A stretch of 64,000 bases of DNA from Nepenthes gracilis. Taxonomy: Eukaryota; Streptophyta; Magnoliopsida; Caryophyllales; Nepenthaceae. Position numbers and translations under genes: made by a program. The DNA is taken from positions 14,315,597 through 14,379,596 of the forward strand of contig BSYO01000028.1 of NCBI GenBank assembly GCA_033239525.1. The letters run 5' to 3'. This document shows, piece after piece, positions 13,531 through 25,375 of the stretch. The notes under the pieces are model-generated. The model searched no databases. It saw only the letters and a program-made list of their open reading frames with translations, and had not been told where the DNA came from. How positions within the stretch are numbered: position 1 is the stretch's first letter; every line of letters begins with the position of its first letter.

Positions 13531-14340
13531 TAGAAAGAAATCAATACATAGGCTTGTCAACTTAAAAAGTAGTAATGTTTAAACGTTTCTTTTTAAAACA
13601 CAGCTTTGCTTTTGACTATATTGTAGTTCTAAACATAAATTTATCAATTTCTAAAAAAATCGGTTTCATATAAATTACAAAATAGCAGCACCAATTTTAA
13701 AAACACAAAATAATTCAAGGACGCCTTTGATAAAAAAAATATGTATATTTTATTTGCTAATATCTTCCTACCTTTTAAATAGGATCATTAATCTTGTATT
13801 AAACGATTAATATCTTTTTAAAATAATCTATTGTTGGGTCTCAATAATGATCATGGTTATCAACGAATATTTGTGAACAATCATTGTTCCTTCAACCTTG
13901 GGATTAATGCCCGATGTTCCTTCAACCAAAGCGGTGGATTGTATATTTCCTCCCCGAGCAGCACCACCTCCACTTTCATCTCCACGTTACCACTAGCGCT
14001 GGGGGACTATTAAATGATGATGGTATAACATAATCGAAATCTGTTATGCCAACTAGATCTTAATAGGACAAACAAATATTTTAATATGTAATTTTGTAGC
14101 TTGAATACCATTTGAACCATCGAAACACTGAAACCATAAATTCAACATTTGAGTCATACGTGATTTCAAATAAACCAAAACGTGACTTGTGAATGGTTGA
14201 TAGTGATTGTATATATACAATTCTAGATATTATATTATTTATTCTCAAATTTAGTTTTTTAGATATTAACTATGTAAGTTTGTCATAGATTGATAATATC
14301 ATAACTTTTGGTAAACAAATATTGCGTACATGATACATAT
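13531..14340. other. AT-rich spacer
   Basis: No gene, RNA or defined repeat is recognised here. Short open frames are not supported. Confidence 0.5.
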
Positions 14341-15120
14341 ATTGAATTTAAATAGTTATTTGAATAGAGCTGGATTGAAATGTAAACTTTTTTTATTCGA
14401 ATTTTAGACAGCACAATATCAAACAAAAATAATCAAAGGATACGGGATTTACTTATTAGCATATCCTTTAACGTTTAAATTAATAATTTTTTTTTTTAAA
14501 AAGTAAAAAATTAAGGATTTAAGAGACTGAAAAATAAAGGATTGGATTTTGAGTGAATGGAGGACTAAGCTCCGAGAAAGTGAAAAGGTGGAAGATTAGA
14601 CTCCGAGATTTATAGAGTTGTAAGTGTTAAGATAGAGCTTTATACTTGTTTTCCCGATTGCTTCCCTTTTCTCTTGAGGAGATGTGGGCTAATTTATAGC
14701 CTTACTGCCAATTTGCGATAAATTTTTTGAAGTAAAATGATTAATTATACTTAGAGTTATTACTCTGATTTAGATTTGGATAATTTAACTGTTTCATATA
14801 TCTTAAATTTAATATTTGTCTATTGAATACATTAATTGTTTAAATTTTTAGTACTTATAACTGTTTAGTAAAATTAATCATTTGGCCATACAAAATTTCA
14901 GTTTTTAGTACGCTTGATTATGTGCTTGGCGTTTCAGTTATTCGACCGTTCAATGGTTAGGTCAAATCCCACTTTAATTCGTGCTTGACCTTTGTTGTCC
15001 GAATTCAGTTCTAATAGCATGGTCGATTTAAAACCGTCCCTTTTCGTTAATTTTTCGCAGCCTCTCACGTCATTAACCTTGATTTTAGATGACACTTAAT
15101 ATTTTACTTTCCTATGATGA
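14341..15120 (-). repeat. Possible old gypsy LTR relic, minus orientation
   Basis: Read on the minus strand, the order resembles a gypsy LTR. There is a GAACGGTC-type upstream part (about 14950-15110), a TATA-like CTATAAATT at about 14690-14700, and then a pyrimidine-rich leader ending near 14,450. No paired LTR, PBS or target duplication was found, so the call is tentative. Confidence 0.3.
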
Positions 15121-15356
15121 AAAAAACAGAGGAAAAAACGAGGAGGATTCAAAATTTCGGGGTTAAAAGCAAGATTCAAGATTTTGAATCCCGATAATAT
15201 TGATTGTGGTTTTAAGCACCGAGCTTTTCGTCCTTTCTCCATTTTCAAACAGGCGAGAATAATTCTCGGGGTATCCCCCCATCGTCGTTCGAGACGAGTG
15301 AGTTTATTATAAGCTAAAGGGATTTCAAACAGGCGGAATATATTATTTTTTAAATT
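15121..15356 (+). other. Left flank of the LARD, possibly intron/exon sequence of a broken gene
   Basis: A less AT-rich patch (15240-15298) ends in CGAGACGA followed by GTGAGT, which looks like a splice donor. If the LARD is removed together with one AAATT copy, the flanks join into a T-rich tract followed by TATACAG, a good splice acceptor for the exon relic at 20606. The upstream exon is inference only. Confidence 0.3.
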
Positions 15357-15976
15357 TATTACGTACCAAAAATTTGGGTTATATTACGGATTAGGGGCCG
15401 CCAAATCGGATCTTCTTGTTAGTTGATCTGATGCGGATCCGCTCTCTATAACTTTAAACCTGAATCCTGCGCAATATAACTAAAAACGAGATGTCAGAGA
15501 TCGACGGAAATTACTCGCATCGTAAACCCTCCAAAGCTCAAGTCAGATGTCTTTCCAAGAATATAGAAAGATAAATGGACGATACATATATGGTGGGTGG
15601 AGTGTCTTGTTGTATTCAACCGGTGAACGGCTTAGAAGTATACCTCTAAAGGGATGTCACTTGAAGGGAATCTCTTGGAGGAAGATGGGGATTGTTTGGA
15701 TCGGCCCGTGAGAAATTATTCTGGCCACCTGGGATGATGGAGGGCTAGCCTCCTCCTTAACTTTCTTTCTGGAGGTTTTTAGGCCGTTTTCCTCTCGTTG
15801 CTTTCCCTTCCTTCTCTTTTTTCATTTTTCCTGTTGGGATGAGGTCTTTATATAGTTGGAGGATCTTATCCATAGTCAACCGCCGAAGTGGTTGAATCTT
15901 ATTCACAGTTAACCGCCAGTGGATTGGATAAAGCGGTTGAACTTTTTTCTTGGGTCGGGTTTACCGAACCTAATCA
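15357..15976 (-). repeat. 3' LTR of the LARD
   Basis: Matches 19964-20594 over its whole length with scattered substitutions. It shares, for example, GGGTTATATTACGGATTAGG and the block around TCAGATGTCTTTCCAAGAAT. The AATCA edge at 15976 abuts the PPT. Confidence 0.85.
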
Positions 15977-15990
15977 TTAGCCCCCCATGC
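15977..15990 (-). other. Polypurine tract of the LARD
   Basis: The minus strand reads GGCATGGGGGGCTAA immediately before the 3' LTR start TGATTA. The Tat element at 42571 has the equivalent ATGGGAGGCTAG before TGATGA. Confidence 0.7.
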
Positions 15991-16080
15991 CGGGTGGTTT
16001 GAAATTTTCAACCCCTGGCATGTTTCTGATGGGATGCTGTTTGTTTGACTTTGTCGACTTGCCATCTTTAGAAAATCTGA

Positions 16081-16478
16081 TTTTAAATTTCGACTTCTTT
16101 TGAGCTGCTCGGTGATGTAACCGAGGTTTAGAATTTAACATCTTTTGGGCCGCTCGGTGATCTAACTGAGGTTTAGAATTCGACCTCTTTTGGGCCGCTC
16201 GGTGATGTAACCGAGGTTTAGAGTTCGACCTCATTTGGGCCGCTCCGTGATGTAACCGAGGTTTAGAATTTGACCTCTTTTGGGCCGCTCGGTGATGTAA
16301 CCGAGGTTTAGAGTTCGACCTCATTTGGGTCGCTCCGTGATGTAACCGAGGTTTAGAATTCGACCTCTTTTGGGCCGCTCGGTGATATAACCGAGGTTTA
16401 GAATTCGACCTCTTTTGGGCCGCTCGGTGATGTAACCAAGATTTAGACCTCTTTTGGGCCGCTTGGTATTCAAATTAG
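16081..16478 (-). repeat. 45-bp tandem array in the LARD 3' region
   Basis: Eight full units of exactly 45 bp start at 16081, 16126, 16171, 16216, 16261, 16306, 16351 and 16396; a partial ninth follows. The plus-strand unit opens GTTTAGAATTCGACC and contains TTGGGCCGCTCGGTGATG. Because 45 is a multiple of 3, one minus-strand frame stays open through the array with a 15-residue repeat. Tandem arrays near the 3' end are known for Tat-lineage elements. Confidence 0.95.
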
Positions 16479-17269
16479 ATGGTGTGCCATGTTCTTCGAG
16501 CGATATGGACCATGCTCTTGGCTTTCATCAGTATTTAATGACTGAATCGATTCCCTGATCACCGTCATATCCTGTCACTAGTGGCCGCTTGGGCTACGAG
16601 ATTATCAATCCAAGCTTGGTTTGCGAATGTTGGGCGGCCTCAATTATGTGGGAGTTTAGGGGCGAAGCCCCCAGCATAACATCTTGGGATTGGTACAAAT
16701 CGAAGCAGCTGAAACTGCTAGAAGATAACTAATAAAAGTGGTTGCATCGGATTTGATCACTCATTATAGGATGTATTGCTAAATATGTCCTCAAGAGAAC
16801 TCCTGAGTTATATGGAATCTGAAGTAAATGAAACCTTTGAAGTGATGAATATCTCCGGAATGGACTGAGAATCCGAATTGAGTAGTCTTCTGGAATAAAC
16901 TTCGAATCGGTTAAATATCAAAATGGTGTGTTGTATTGAATTTCGGAATGAACGTTGAACCGGATTCCGATCTGGATCCTGATGCTGGTTTGGATTCCTA
17001 ATTAGTCAAATCGGGTTCCAAGTCGGGGTGTTTCTGGCGACCGTTTAGATATTTGATCATCCAAACCGACAAAATATACGTTAAATGCCGGAGTGACATA
17101 ATCTGACAAGAGAACTTCCAAGCAAATTAGAGGTGAGTTTCGGCATTAGTATCTGGCGCACCGGAGTGGACTTTGAGTGGGGTGTAACGCTTCTGGATGG
17201 AGTGGTTCTGGACCAGAATGCCAGGCAAGAAAATACAGATCGGAAAGTTGTGAGAGGAAATACCGATTA

Positions 17270-18610
17270 GAGTTGAAATCGGTTTTTACACCTTCAAAGG
17301 CCGATTTGGATTTTCCTCAACCGATTTGAATTGAAATCGGTTTTTACACCTTCAAGGGTCGATTTGGAAATTTGTGAAAGTCGACCGGTAATCTGCGATA
17401 GACTTTTGGAGTGCTTTGAGCTACCGTGTTGCTTCCAGAGTGAGAAGAAATACCGATTTAGAAATGAAATCGGTTTTTACACCTTCAAAGGCCGATTTGG
17501 ATTTTCCTCAGCCGATTTGAATTGAAATTGGTTTTTACACCTTCAAAGGCCGATTTGGATTTGGAATCGGTTTTCTGTGAGATGAAAATACCGGATTGGA
17601 TTTTTGCGCGCAGAAGTGAAAATGAGCCAACTGTATATGAGAGGAATTGCCGGTTTAGGAAGGATCGGCCAGTTGTTAGAGGAAATCCCGGCATTGGTTT
17701 CCGGAAGCAACTTGGGTTGGCTAATCATGAGAGGAGTTACCGATTTGCAGTTGTGCCCGGCAGCTATGAGAGGAAATTATCGGCCAACAATTTTGTTAGA
17801 GGAAATTGCCGCTTAGAATCGGGCATTGGTGAGAGAAACTGCCGGTTTAGGCAAAATCTGCTGAGGATTTGTGAGGGGAAATGTCATTTGAAAATTTGTG
17901 ATAGATTTTCGGAGTGCTACGCATACAGAATGCTTGTTCCTGGAGAGCTTCTGTGGGCAATTGCAAATGGAAAATCCGAAGTGCTTTTAACCGAGCAGCG
18001 GAGTGAATTTTGAGAGCCGGAGTGGGCTGTGGCTGGAGAGGATGATGCTGAGCGCTGGTGGAGGACAGTCCCGGCATCGGCGGCATTGTTGGTCATGACG
18101 ACAGCCACCAGTGACGAGGAAGGCAGCGATGGTAGCTTACGCGAGTGCCATCGATACCCTTTTCCTCTCTGCCTCAATTTGTCGGTTTTCCTCCGGTGCT
18201 AGTGACCGTGGCGTTCACTCCCCAAGGTTCACAATTCCCTTCCTTCTCTTCATACCACATCACAAATCGGAGGGGTAAACATGGAAAAGGCTTCGTCGGC
18301 TCCCGATATGGACGTCTCTTCCTCCGACGACGGCAGTTGCCGCCGATCTTCTCCCTGCTTTTTTTTTTGATTGGTTGTCTGTTGGATCCGGTTTCTTGTG
18401 AGAGAAGATGCCGGTTTGGATTTGGAATCAGTTTCTTGTGAGAAGAAATTACCGGATTACACGCAGAAGTGAAAATGAGGTAGGAGTGGAGGTACCGGTC
18501 TCCCATTGTGAGATGAAGTGCTGACCAACGCAATTTGTGAGAGGAGAATTCCGGTTTGGATTTGGAACCGGTTTTTTGTAAGAGGAAATGCCAGATTGGA
18601 TTTTGCGCGT
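17270..18610. repeat. Dispersed short repeats inside the LARD
   Basis: A block carrying GGTTTTTACACCTTCAA and GGCCGATTTGGATTT recurs near 17280, 17340, 17470 and 17530. A second block, GGTTTGGATTTGGAA followed by TGTGAGA(G/T) and a copy of TACCGGATTGGATTTT or a variant, recurs near 17560, 18415 and 18555. No conserved protein is seen. Open frames here arise from the repeats. Confidence 0.7.
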
Positions 18611-19945
18611 GGTTTGAGGAATCAGAGAGAGGGCTTTGAAGAAGATGAACACCGATGAAGTCGGACGGGTGATGTCACCAGTCATGGTGATCGCCGACTG
18701 GGCGACGGATTGGTGGCAACGGCAGCTTACGCGAGCTTCGTCAATGCCTTTTTCTCTCTTGATTTGGAGATTTTCTTCCCGCGATGGCGGTGATAGCGGC
18801 GGTGGTTCCTTACGGCTTATGATCTCCTTTCTCCATTCAAATCTCGGCATGAAATTGGAGGGGAAATGGGAAGAAGGCATCACCGGCTTCAGATCTGGGC
18901 TACGCCTCCTCCGACGACGGTGGTTGCTGCCGCTACTAGCCTTGCCGTCTTCTTCCTCCTCTCTTTCCTCTCTCATCTTTCTTTTTCTGCTACAGCGCTG
19001 CCCGATCTGCTTTCCTTTTCCATTTTTTTTTTGAAGGAAGCTAAAGCCTGTTTGACTAAGTCAAACCGGCCGTGGGCTAACCAGCCGTGGGCCAAATGTG
19101 GCCCCTTTTTTTTTTATTATTATGTGGGAGACCGGTGTTGAGGAGAAGCCCCCAGCGTGACCTCCTTTGACTAGCCTTCTTTGCCGACTATCTTGGGAGT
19201 GGCAAGGATGTTGCCCCTCAACCTTCTATCTTGAATGAAATCCGTTTGTTTGAGCTAACTTAGATTCGAATATTGTGCCTGTATGTTTTCTAAGCTGAGT
19301 GCTTTCTTCATTTCTTCTTCTTGAAGTTGCAGTATGGGCGGTTGAAGAAAGAGCCCCCAGGGCAACGTTGGTCATTCCTTGTGGATTTACGGAAGTGAGA
19401 TTCTAGAATAGAATTCTTGGAGTGAACAAAATCCAGAGTGGATTTTACTTCCGCCAGTTTGGAATTTACACCGGAATGAACTTGTAGGTACCAGGAAATG
19501 CTAAAATGGCACTATAGGCTCCAGAATGGATCTGTGTCCGGCTGCCTGTGAGAGGAGATTCTGAAATACTTTTGTGTCCAACATTCTTAGGAAGAAAATG
19601 CCGCAATACGTTCCTGTCCGGCTTTTCTCTCTATTTTCTTTGTTTACACTGTTCTGTGCTTCGCCCTTTCTTTCCTTTATGAGAGAGAAAATACCGGTTG
19701 ACTTACAACCGGTAGTTTGAGAGAAAAAATACCGGTTGGTACAAAATGATCCGCATGTTTGACACAAAAAGTTTGGAACGGATGTATTGTACACTTGAGT
19801 ATCAATCTCTTTTATGAAGAGTGTCTACCGGTTTCATTTATGGCTACTTGTGAAACGGCCTAGGAGTGGCAGTTTTCTTGGCAAGAGTGTTAATATCAGT
19901 TTTATTTTCATGTTTTTTTTTGGTAAAGCTGATCTTTTGGCCGAT

Positions 19946-19963
19946 TTTCACAGACGGCGCTAA
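19946..19963 (-). other. Primer-binding site of the LARD
   Basis: On the minus strand the LTR is followed directly by TTAGCGCCGTCTGTGAAA, close to the GCGCCGTCTGTGG PBS seen in plant Tat-type gypsy elements. Confidence 0.7.
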
Positions 19964-20594
19964 TATTGCGTACCAGAAATTCGGGTTATATTACGGATTA
20001 GGGGCCGCAAATCGGATCTTCTTGTTGGTCGATCTGACGTGGATCCGCTCTCCATAGCTTTAAACCTGAATCCTGCGCAACACAACTAAAAATGAGATGT
20101 CAGAGGTCGGCGGAAATTTTTCGCACCATAAACTCTCCGACGCTCAAGTTAGATGTCTTTCCAAGAATATAGAAAGATAAACGGAGGATGCATATGTGGT
20201 GGGTGGAGTGTTTTATTGTATTCAACCGGTGAATGGCTTAGAGGTATGCCTCTGAAAGGATGTCATTTGAAGGGAATCTCTTAGAGGGAGATGGGGATTG
20301 TTTGGATCGGCCCTTGAGAAATTATTCTGGCCACCTGGGATGATGGAGGGCTGGCCTCCTCCTTAACTTTCTTTCTGGAGGTTTTTCGGCCGTTTTCCTC
20401 TCGTTTCTTTCCCTTCATTCTCTTTTCTCCTTTTTCCTGTTGGGATGAAGTCTTTATATAGTTGGAGGATTTTATCCATAGTCAACCCCCGAAGTGGTTG
20501 AATTTTATCCATAGTTAATCGCCGGTGATAACCGCCCGTGGATTGGATAAAGCGGTTGAACTTTTTTTTTGGATCAAATTTACCGAACCCATCA
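19964..20594 (-). repeat. 5' LTR of the LARD
   Basis: The partner of 15357-15976. It begins on the minus strand with TGATGGGTTCGG at 20594 and ends next to the PBS at 19964. Confidence 0.85.
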
Positions 20595-20605
20595 AAATTA
20601 TACAG

Positions 20606-20764
20606 AAATTAAAAAGGAAAAAGAGAAGCCTATTGTTGAGATAGAGCAATTGCTTGATGTGCTGGCAGCACAAACTGGAAGTTTTTCCTCTGGCGAGGCC
20701 GTGGATTCAGCATTCAGCAGGCTCCTATCACACAGAGTACCTTCCGCCTTCCAAAATCAAAGAG
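20606..20764 (+). pseudogene. Orphan exon relic of an unidentified gene
   Basis: The acceptor ATTATACAG ends at 20605. An open frame of about 53 codons follows up to a GTATGT donor at 20765. It includes EIEQLLDVLAAQTGSF and SAFSRLLSHRVPSA, a balanced amphipathic composition unlike the surrounding AT-rich DNA. I do not recognise the gene. The LARD target duplication ends 6 bp before the acceptor, so the insertion cut it from its upstream intron. No further exon is seen before the Tat element at 21848. Confidence 0.5.
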
Positions 20765-21842
20765 TATGTAAATCAAGATTTAATTTGAAGCATTTTCAAA
20801 TAAATTTTTAAAATTTTCAGTCTAATTCCTACAAATCATAAATTGAAATAAAGGTTTAAATATACCGACTAAGTTTTTTGGCGTATTCTTTGAATTCAAG
20901 TCGCTAAAAGATTATACAGACTAAAACACTTAAAACTTTAAAAAGAAAATAGGTTTTTAGAGGATAGTGTTTCTCGTATTGAGTTTTTTTTTTTTAAGTT
21001 ACTCGAAGGACATTCCTAACTTTTTCTTATGTGTAAGTTTAAGTGCTGTGAAATTAGTAGGTGTTTTGGATTATTTTAAATAAGGATAAATACTCCAAAA
21101 AAAAAATATATATTTTAGGATTTAAACGGTTGCCTTGAATGTCGCAATTGAGGTGCAATGGGGATAGTTTAATAACGTTCTATGCAATAATTAACTGTTT
21201 TTCTTATGATGAATTACAGTCAGTTATTCAGTAAAGCATTTTTATTCTAAAGAGTTAATACTATTTATTGATAGATTATTATCCTTTTAACTTAATTATC
21301 GTATTTATAAAACAAGCTTAATAAGTTTTCATAAAGCTGTTATATTTGTGTTGGCTCTTGTCTTTTTAATTTTAGACTTTAAACAGTTGCCTTGTAAAAC
21401 GTTACTGATATAACTTGCAACTGATTAATATCTAATTAACCGTTAACCAGCTAGAAATTTTGGCCAGATTGTCAGGATTGACATTTGCCTCTCTGTAGGC
21501 CTCCCTTGGCGTGCCAATACTTCAATTTAACTAATATTTTGCCATTCATCATCCGACAATACACTACCCTGGTCTGCTGGTTTCATTGGTTGGCTATAAT
21601 TTAATTTGATGGGTATTCCACAATCCACATCCTGGCAGCCTACCTACCCTAATTAGGCGGTTCTCTTGACTGGCATCTATTACAGCCTAACATTTTAACA
21701 ACTCAATATCCAAATAGTTTGGCAAAACGATCACTCAGCCACTATGACTCCTCAAACCTAGAAATTTTGAATATTTGATGAATCCGTAAATTAAGTAATC
21801 ATTTGATAACAATAAGTAATCATTTGAGGTGATCTTAGGAAA
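20765..21842. other. AT-rich spacer between two retroelements
   Basis: Nothing recognisable: no conserved frame, no LTR ends and no tandem repeats. Confidence 0.5.
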
Positions 21843-21847
21843 ACTAG

Positions 21848-22237
21848 TGATGGATATTATTACCGACGGTTAAGGGAAAAAATCCGTCCAAGGATTCGGC
21901 CCATCAAATATGGAAGCCCAGTCGGCCCAAATCAGTGGATGTGCTCGTCGGTTTTATCCGAGCAGTTTGCTCCTTGAATGAAGACGGAACCAATGCCAAT
22001 AGTCGAAGAAGTTTTCCTCTCTTATCTTGAATCAACGATCTAGGGTGTCGGTTGGAACCACCAACTAAGCGGCATTTTATCGACCTAGCGGTTTCTTAGG
22101 CGGTTGACAGAAAAAGTCAATAGCCTTTTAATTTCTATAAAAATCACACCTTTCCAACAGGAAAAAAGGATGACGCTCAAACAAATAAAAAGAAAAATTT
22201 TAAGACGTTAAAAGCACACACATTCTCTCACTAAGAC
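21848..22237 (+). repeat. Tat 5' LTR, first part
   Basis: Collinear with 42571-42966, sharing for example AATATGGAAGCCCAGT and CCCAAATCAGTGGATGTGC. It is interrupted at 22238 by the Del/Tekay element and resumes at 31066. Confidence 0.9.
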
Positions 22238-23897
22238 TGTGACGGAACGAATTTTTTTTTACAGTCCGCCGTTGATCTCCCGAAACTGACATCAAGTTTT
22301 GGTGGCTAGGTCCGGGCCAATCGTGCCTTCCAAATTACAGATCACAGATGCCGTCTAGGACTTATACACATAGTGGAAGTCAATCTATTATCCAACAGAA
22401 GCATTTACATTCATTCCCATAAAAATTCAGTCCAGAATATATATAGTCATGAACGCCTAATCACAAAAGTTCATCAATTCTAACGAATCATTATATTAAT
22501 TGCTCATTCGCAGCGGTTGTCAAAAAGGTGCTTTTGAATCCTTACAAACCCTTCAGATCTGCTCTAATCACTCCGTCTTGTCAGGCACAAATTCTAAATT
22601 TCCATCTGGGGGGAAAACCGAAGACAATGAGTTGGAGCTCAACAAGGTACATGCCGATATTCCATAAAAAGTTCGTGCTTTTAACAGTTACAGATACATA
22701 TGCAGAATATCATTTGGCCAGAATCATGCAGAACACTTAGAACGTTTAATGCAGGAAGTCATGCATCATATATATATATAGTATTTGGCCGAATAAAAGC
22801 TAATCAGAAAATCGAAACAGATAATATTTAAGCACAAAACAAGGTCGGTCACATTTTACCTTCTTTTATTTCTTGCTTAACGGAAGGGGGGCTTTAATCG
22901 AGGGTAGATTGTGCACATCTCCTCACAATCACGGCAATACCTCATTGTACAAAGCCCAGAGAACGACTCCCACTTTCTCCTTGTACAAAACCCCGATGAC
23001 GGCTATCACTACCTCCTTGTGCAAAGCCCCGAGGACGGCTCTCACTTTGGTTATCCTCAATTATTACCTAAGGTCCTAAGGCATGCCGGAGTATCTTGTC
23101 TCCCAAGGCCGGTCTACTTTTTTATAAACAAATAACTGGTCATCATTCAAACTTCATGCGTGCGAACATCATGAAATAACTGAACATCATCAGTTATACT
23201 TGCATTAAAAATATGAACTCAAAAACAGGGAGTACTCCTGCATTACAAACATGACCTTAAAAAGGGTGAGTATACTTGCAATATTATGAAGTTAAAAATA
23301 GAGTGTACACTTGCAATATTTTTAAAAATAGAAAGAGTAACGTCCAAAGTACATTTGCCTAACGGTCGCCTGCTCACCCTTACAGATTGGAAGCTTTCTC
23401 TCCTTTACCCCTTACTGTTCTTCTTGCTGGTTGCTCGTGCCAACTTCCTTGATCGAAGTTGAGTATTTATAGAGGAGGGTTAGGTGGAGTAAGTAGGGGT
23501 AAGCTACCCACCTCGTACTTCTTCTCAGACCTTAGGTGGGAGTAAGTAGTCTAAGCTACTTACTGTGGTACTTCATCGCAGACGGCCAACGAAGTGGTTT
23601 ACTTACTTCATTTAGTTAGGGCCTAGTTGGTTTCTAACTAATTAGTAAAGTTGATCCTTGTCTTTAGTTGTCCTTAATTTATTCTGGTCAATTCTTTGGT
23701 CAGCGCTCAGGGTCGGCCATCGTTTCACTTCTTTTATTCAAGTCCGATCAACCTTTTTCAAAGCCGGTCAACTATTTGGGTTGGTCAACATCCGGTCAGC
23801 TTCATCTATTCCAGACTTCAAGCAGACTGGCCTTAAGCCATTCCTGTTTAATACTTTATTCCAATTTTAAGTTTTCTTTTGAAGTTGGGATCTCACA
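22238..23897 (-). repeat. 3' LTR of the Del/Tekay element (1.66 kb)
   Basis: Its outer end reads TGTGACGG at 22238 on the plus strand and its inner end GATCTCACA at 23897. It is similar throughout to 28587-31060, except that it lacks the 0.8-kb array at about 29470-30270. Confidence 0.9.
22941..23048 (-). repeat. 36-bp tandem repeat, three units, in the LTR
   Basis: Units start at 22941, 22977 and 23013, each with CTCCTTGTACAAAGCCC or a variant and GACGGCT. The other LTR carries the same triplet at 29295-29402, so it was present at insertion. Confidence 0.85.
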
Positions 23898-23912
23898 ATT
23901 CTCCCCTACTAA
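23898..23912 (-). other. Polypurine tract of the Del/Tekay element
   Basis: The minus strand reads TAGTAGGGGAGAAT directly before the 3' LTR start TGTGAGATC. Confidence 0.8.
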
Positions 23913-23951
23913 AAAAATTTCGTCCTCGAAATTTAGATGGGATTACATACC

Positions 23952-25352
23952 TTAAACAAATAAATGTGGATGCTTGCTTCGAATTTTTTCTTCTCGTTCC
24001 TAGGTAGTTTCTTCAGGTGAGTGATTCCTCCATAGCACCTTTACTAGAGGAACTGTCTTCATATGCAGCCTTTGCTCCTTCTGGTCAATAATTTGTAGTG
24101 GCTCTTCGACATAGGACAGATCTTCGTTGATTTCCAAGGGCTCGAGTTCAATCACATGAGTAGGGTCATAAACATACTTCCGGAGCATAGATACATGGAA
24201 CACGTCATGCACTTCCGTCAAACTTGGTGGTAGTGCTAATCTGTATGCCACTTCTCTGATCTTTTCTAAAATCTCAAAAGGGCCAACAAATCGTGGCTTC
24301 AATTTTCCTTTCACTCCAAACCGTGACGTTCTTTTGGACGGCGAGACCTTTAAGAAGACAAAATCTCCTATCTCAAAGCTTAATTCTTTTCTCCTTCTAT
24401 CCGCATAACTTTTCTGTCTGCTCTGAGTAACCTTCAAGTTTCCATGGATCAGTTCGATTTTCTCAACCGTTTGTTTTATGATTTTGGGACGCAAAATCCT
24501 TTTGTCTCCGGTCTCCTCCCAGTGAATTGGTGACCTGCACTTCCTTCCATACAGGGCTTCGAAAGGTGTGATACCGATACTAGTCTGATAACTGTTATTA
24601 TAAGCAAACTCTACCAGTGCTAGGTAGGTATCCCAAGTTCCTTTCATTTTCAATACAGAAGCCCTTAACATGTCATCAAGAATCCGGATAGTACGCTCGG
24701 ACTGGCCATCTGTTTAAGGGTGGTAAGCAGTACTGAATTTTAATTCAATCCCCATTTCCTTATGCAGATTCCTCCAAAACCTTGAGACAAAACGGGGGTC
24801 CTTATCAGATAAAATGGAAGCAAGAATTCCATGGAGTCTCACGATCTCATTCACATATAGTTGAGCCAATCTATCGCGTGAATACGTCATTCTGATTGCC
24901 AAGAAGTGGGCTGACTTTGTCAGTCGGTCCACTATAATCCAAACGGCGTCATAATTCCTAGGAGTCCTTGGTAAACCCAATACAAAATCCATGGCAATGT
25001 CCTCCCATTTTCAGCTCGGAATTGGCATCGGCTGTAACAATCCAGAAGGCTTCCTCCTCTCAGCCTTCAGTTGTTCACATACCATGCATCTCTCCACATA
25101 AGCCATGATCTCTCTCTTCATATTCCTCCACCAGAAGGTTTTTTTCAAATCCTGATACATTTTATTAATTCCTGGGTGGATCGTATACCGGGACCGGTGT
25201 GCTTCCTTCAAAATCTTCACATTCAACTCTCTATCATGCGGTAAACATAATCGGTCTCTAAATCTCAACACACCATCCGTCCGGACGTTAAAATCAGCTT
25301 GAGACTCCTTACTCAGATCACTAACAATATCCATAAGTAACGGATCGTCCAC
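23952..25352 (-). pseudogene. Integrase and C-terminal chromodomain of the Del/Tekay pol
   Basis: Inserts cDNA into chromatin; the chromodomain guides targeting (family knowledge). Seen in order: a zinc-binding region (HRSRYTIHPG ... CMVCEQLKAERR, 25,050-25,220), a catalytic core with MDFVLGLP, LSDKDPRFVS and TDGQSERT supplying the D, D and E residues, then GPFEILEKI, and a chromodomain (VLWRNHSPEETT) up to the natural stop near 23952. The frame is broken by TAA where HPQTDG is expected (about 24,713) and by TAG where TTWERE is expected (24000), both consistent with C-to-T change. The stretch around 25,000 is also out of frame. Confidence 0.9.
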
Positions 25353-25375
25353 CTACTTTTTTTTAATTTCACTAA

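Larger units (their letters stand above)
15357..20594 (-). mobile_element. Non-autonomous LTR retrotransposon (LARD type, Tat-like), 5.2 kb
   Basis: Two LTRs of about 620-630 bp lie in direct orientation. They are flanked by a perfect 5-bp target duplication, AAATT, at 15352-15356 and 20595-20599. Read on the minus strand, the 5' LTR is 20594-19964. It is followed at once by a PBS of the GCGCCGTCTGTG type and, at the other end, by a G-rich PPT before the 3' LTR. The LTRs begin TGATGG or TGATTA and end in ...AATA rather than CA. The 4-kb interior has no gag or pol similarity and is filled with repeats. The PBS and PPT match the Tat-lineage element at 21848-43234, so it probably depended on a Tat-type helper (inference). 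Confidence 0.85.

Noticed and set aside
15977..16324. A 115-codon minus-strand frame with a 15-residue repeat (SKPRLHHRAAQK)
   Set aside because: It is a by-product of the 45-bp tandem array, whose unit length is a multiple of three; it has no start context or similarity.
16081..16478. Regular direct repeats that could suggest a CRISPR array
   Set aside because: The units abut with no variable spacers, in plant DNA inside an LTR retroelement.
17522..18013. A 163-codon plus-strand frame in the LARD
   Set aside because: It consists of recurring low-complexity repeat blocks and is antisense to the element; no conserved domain.
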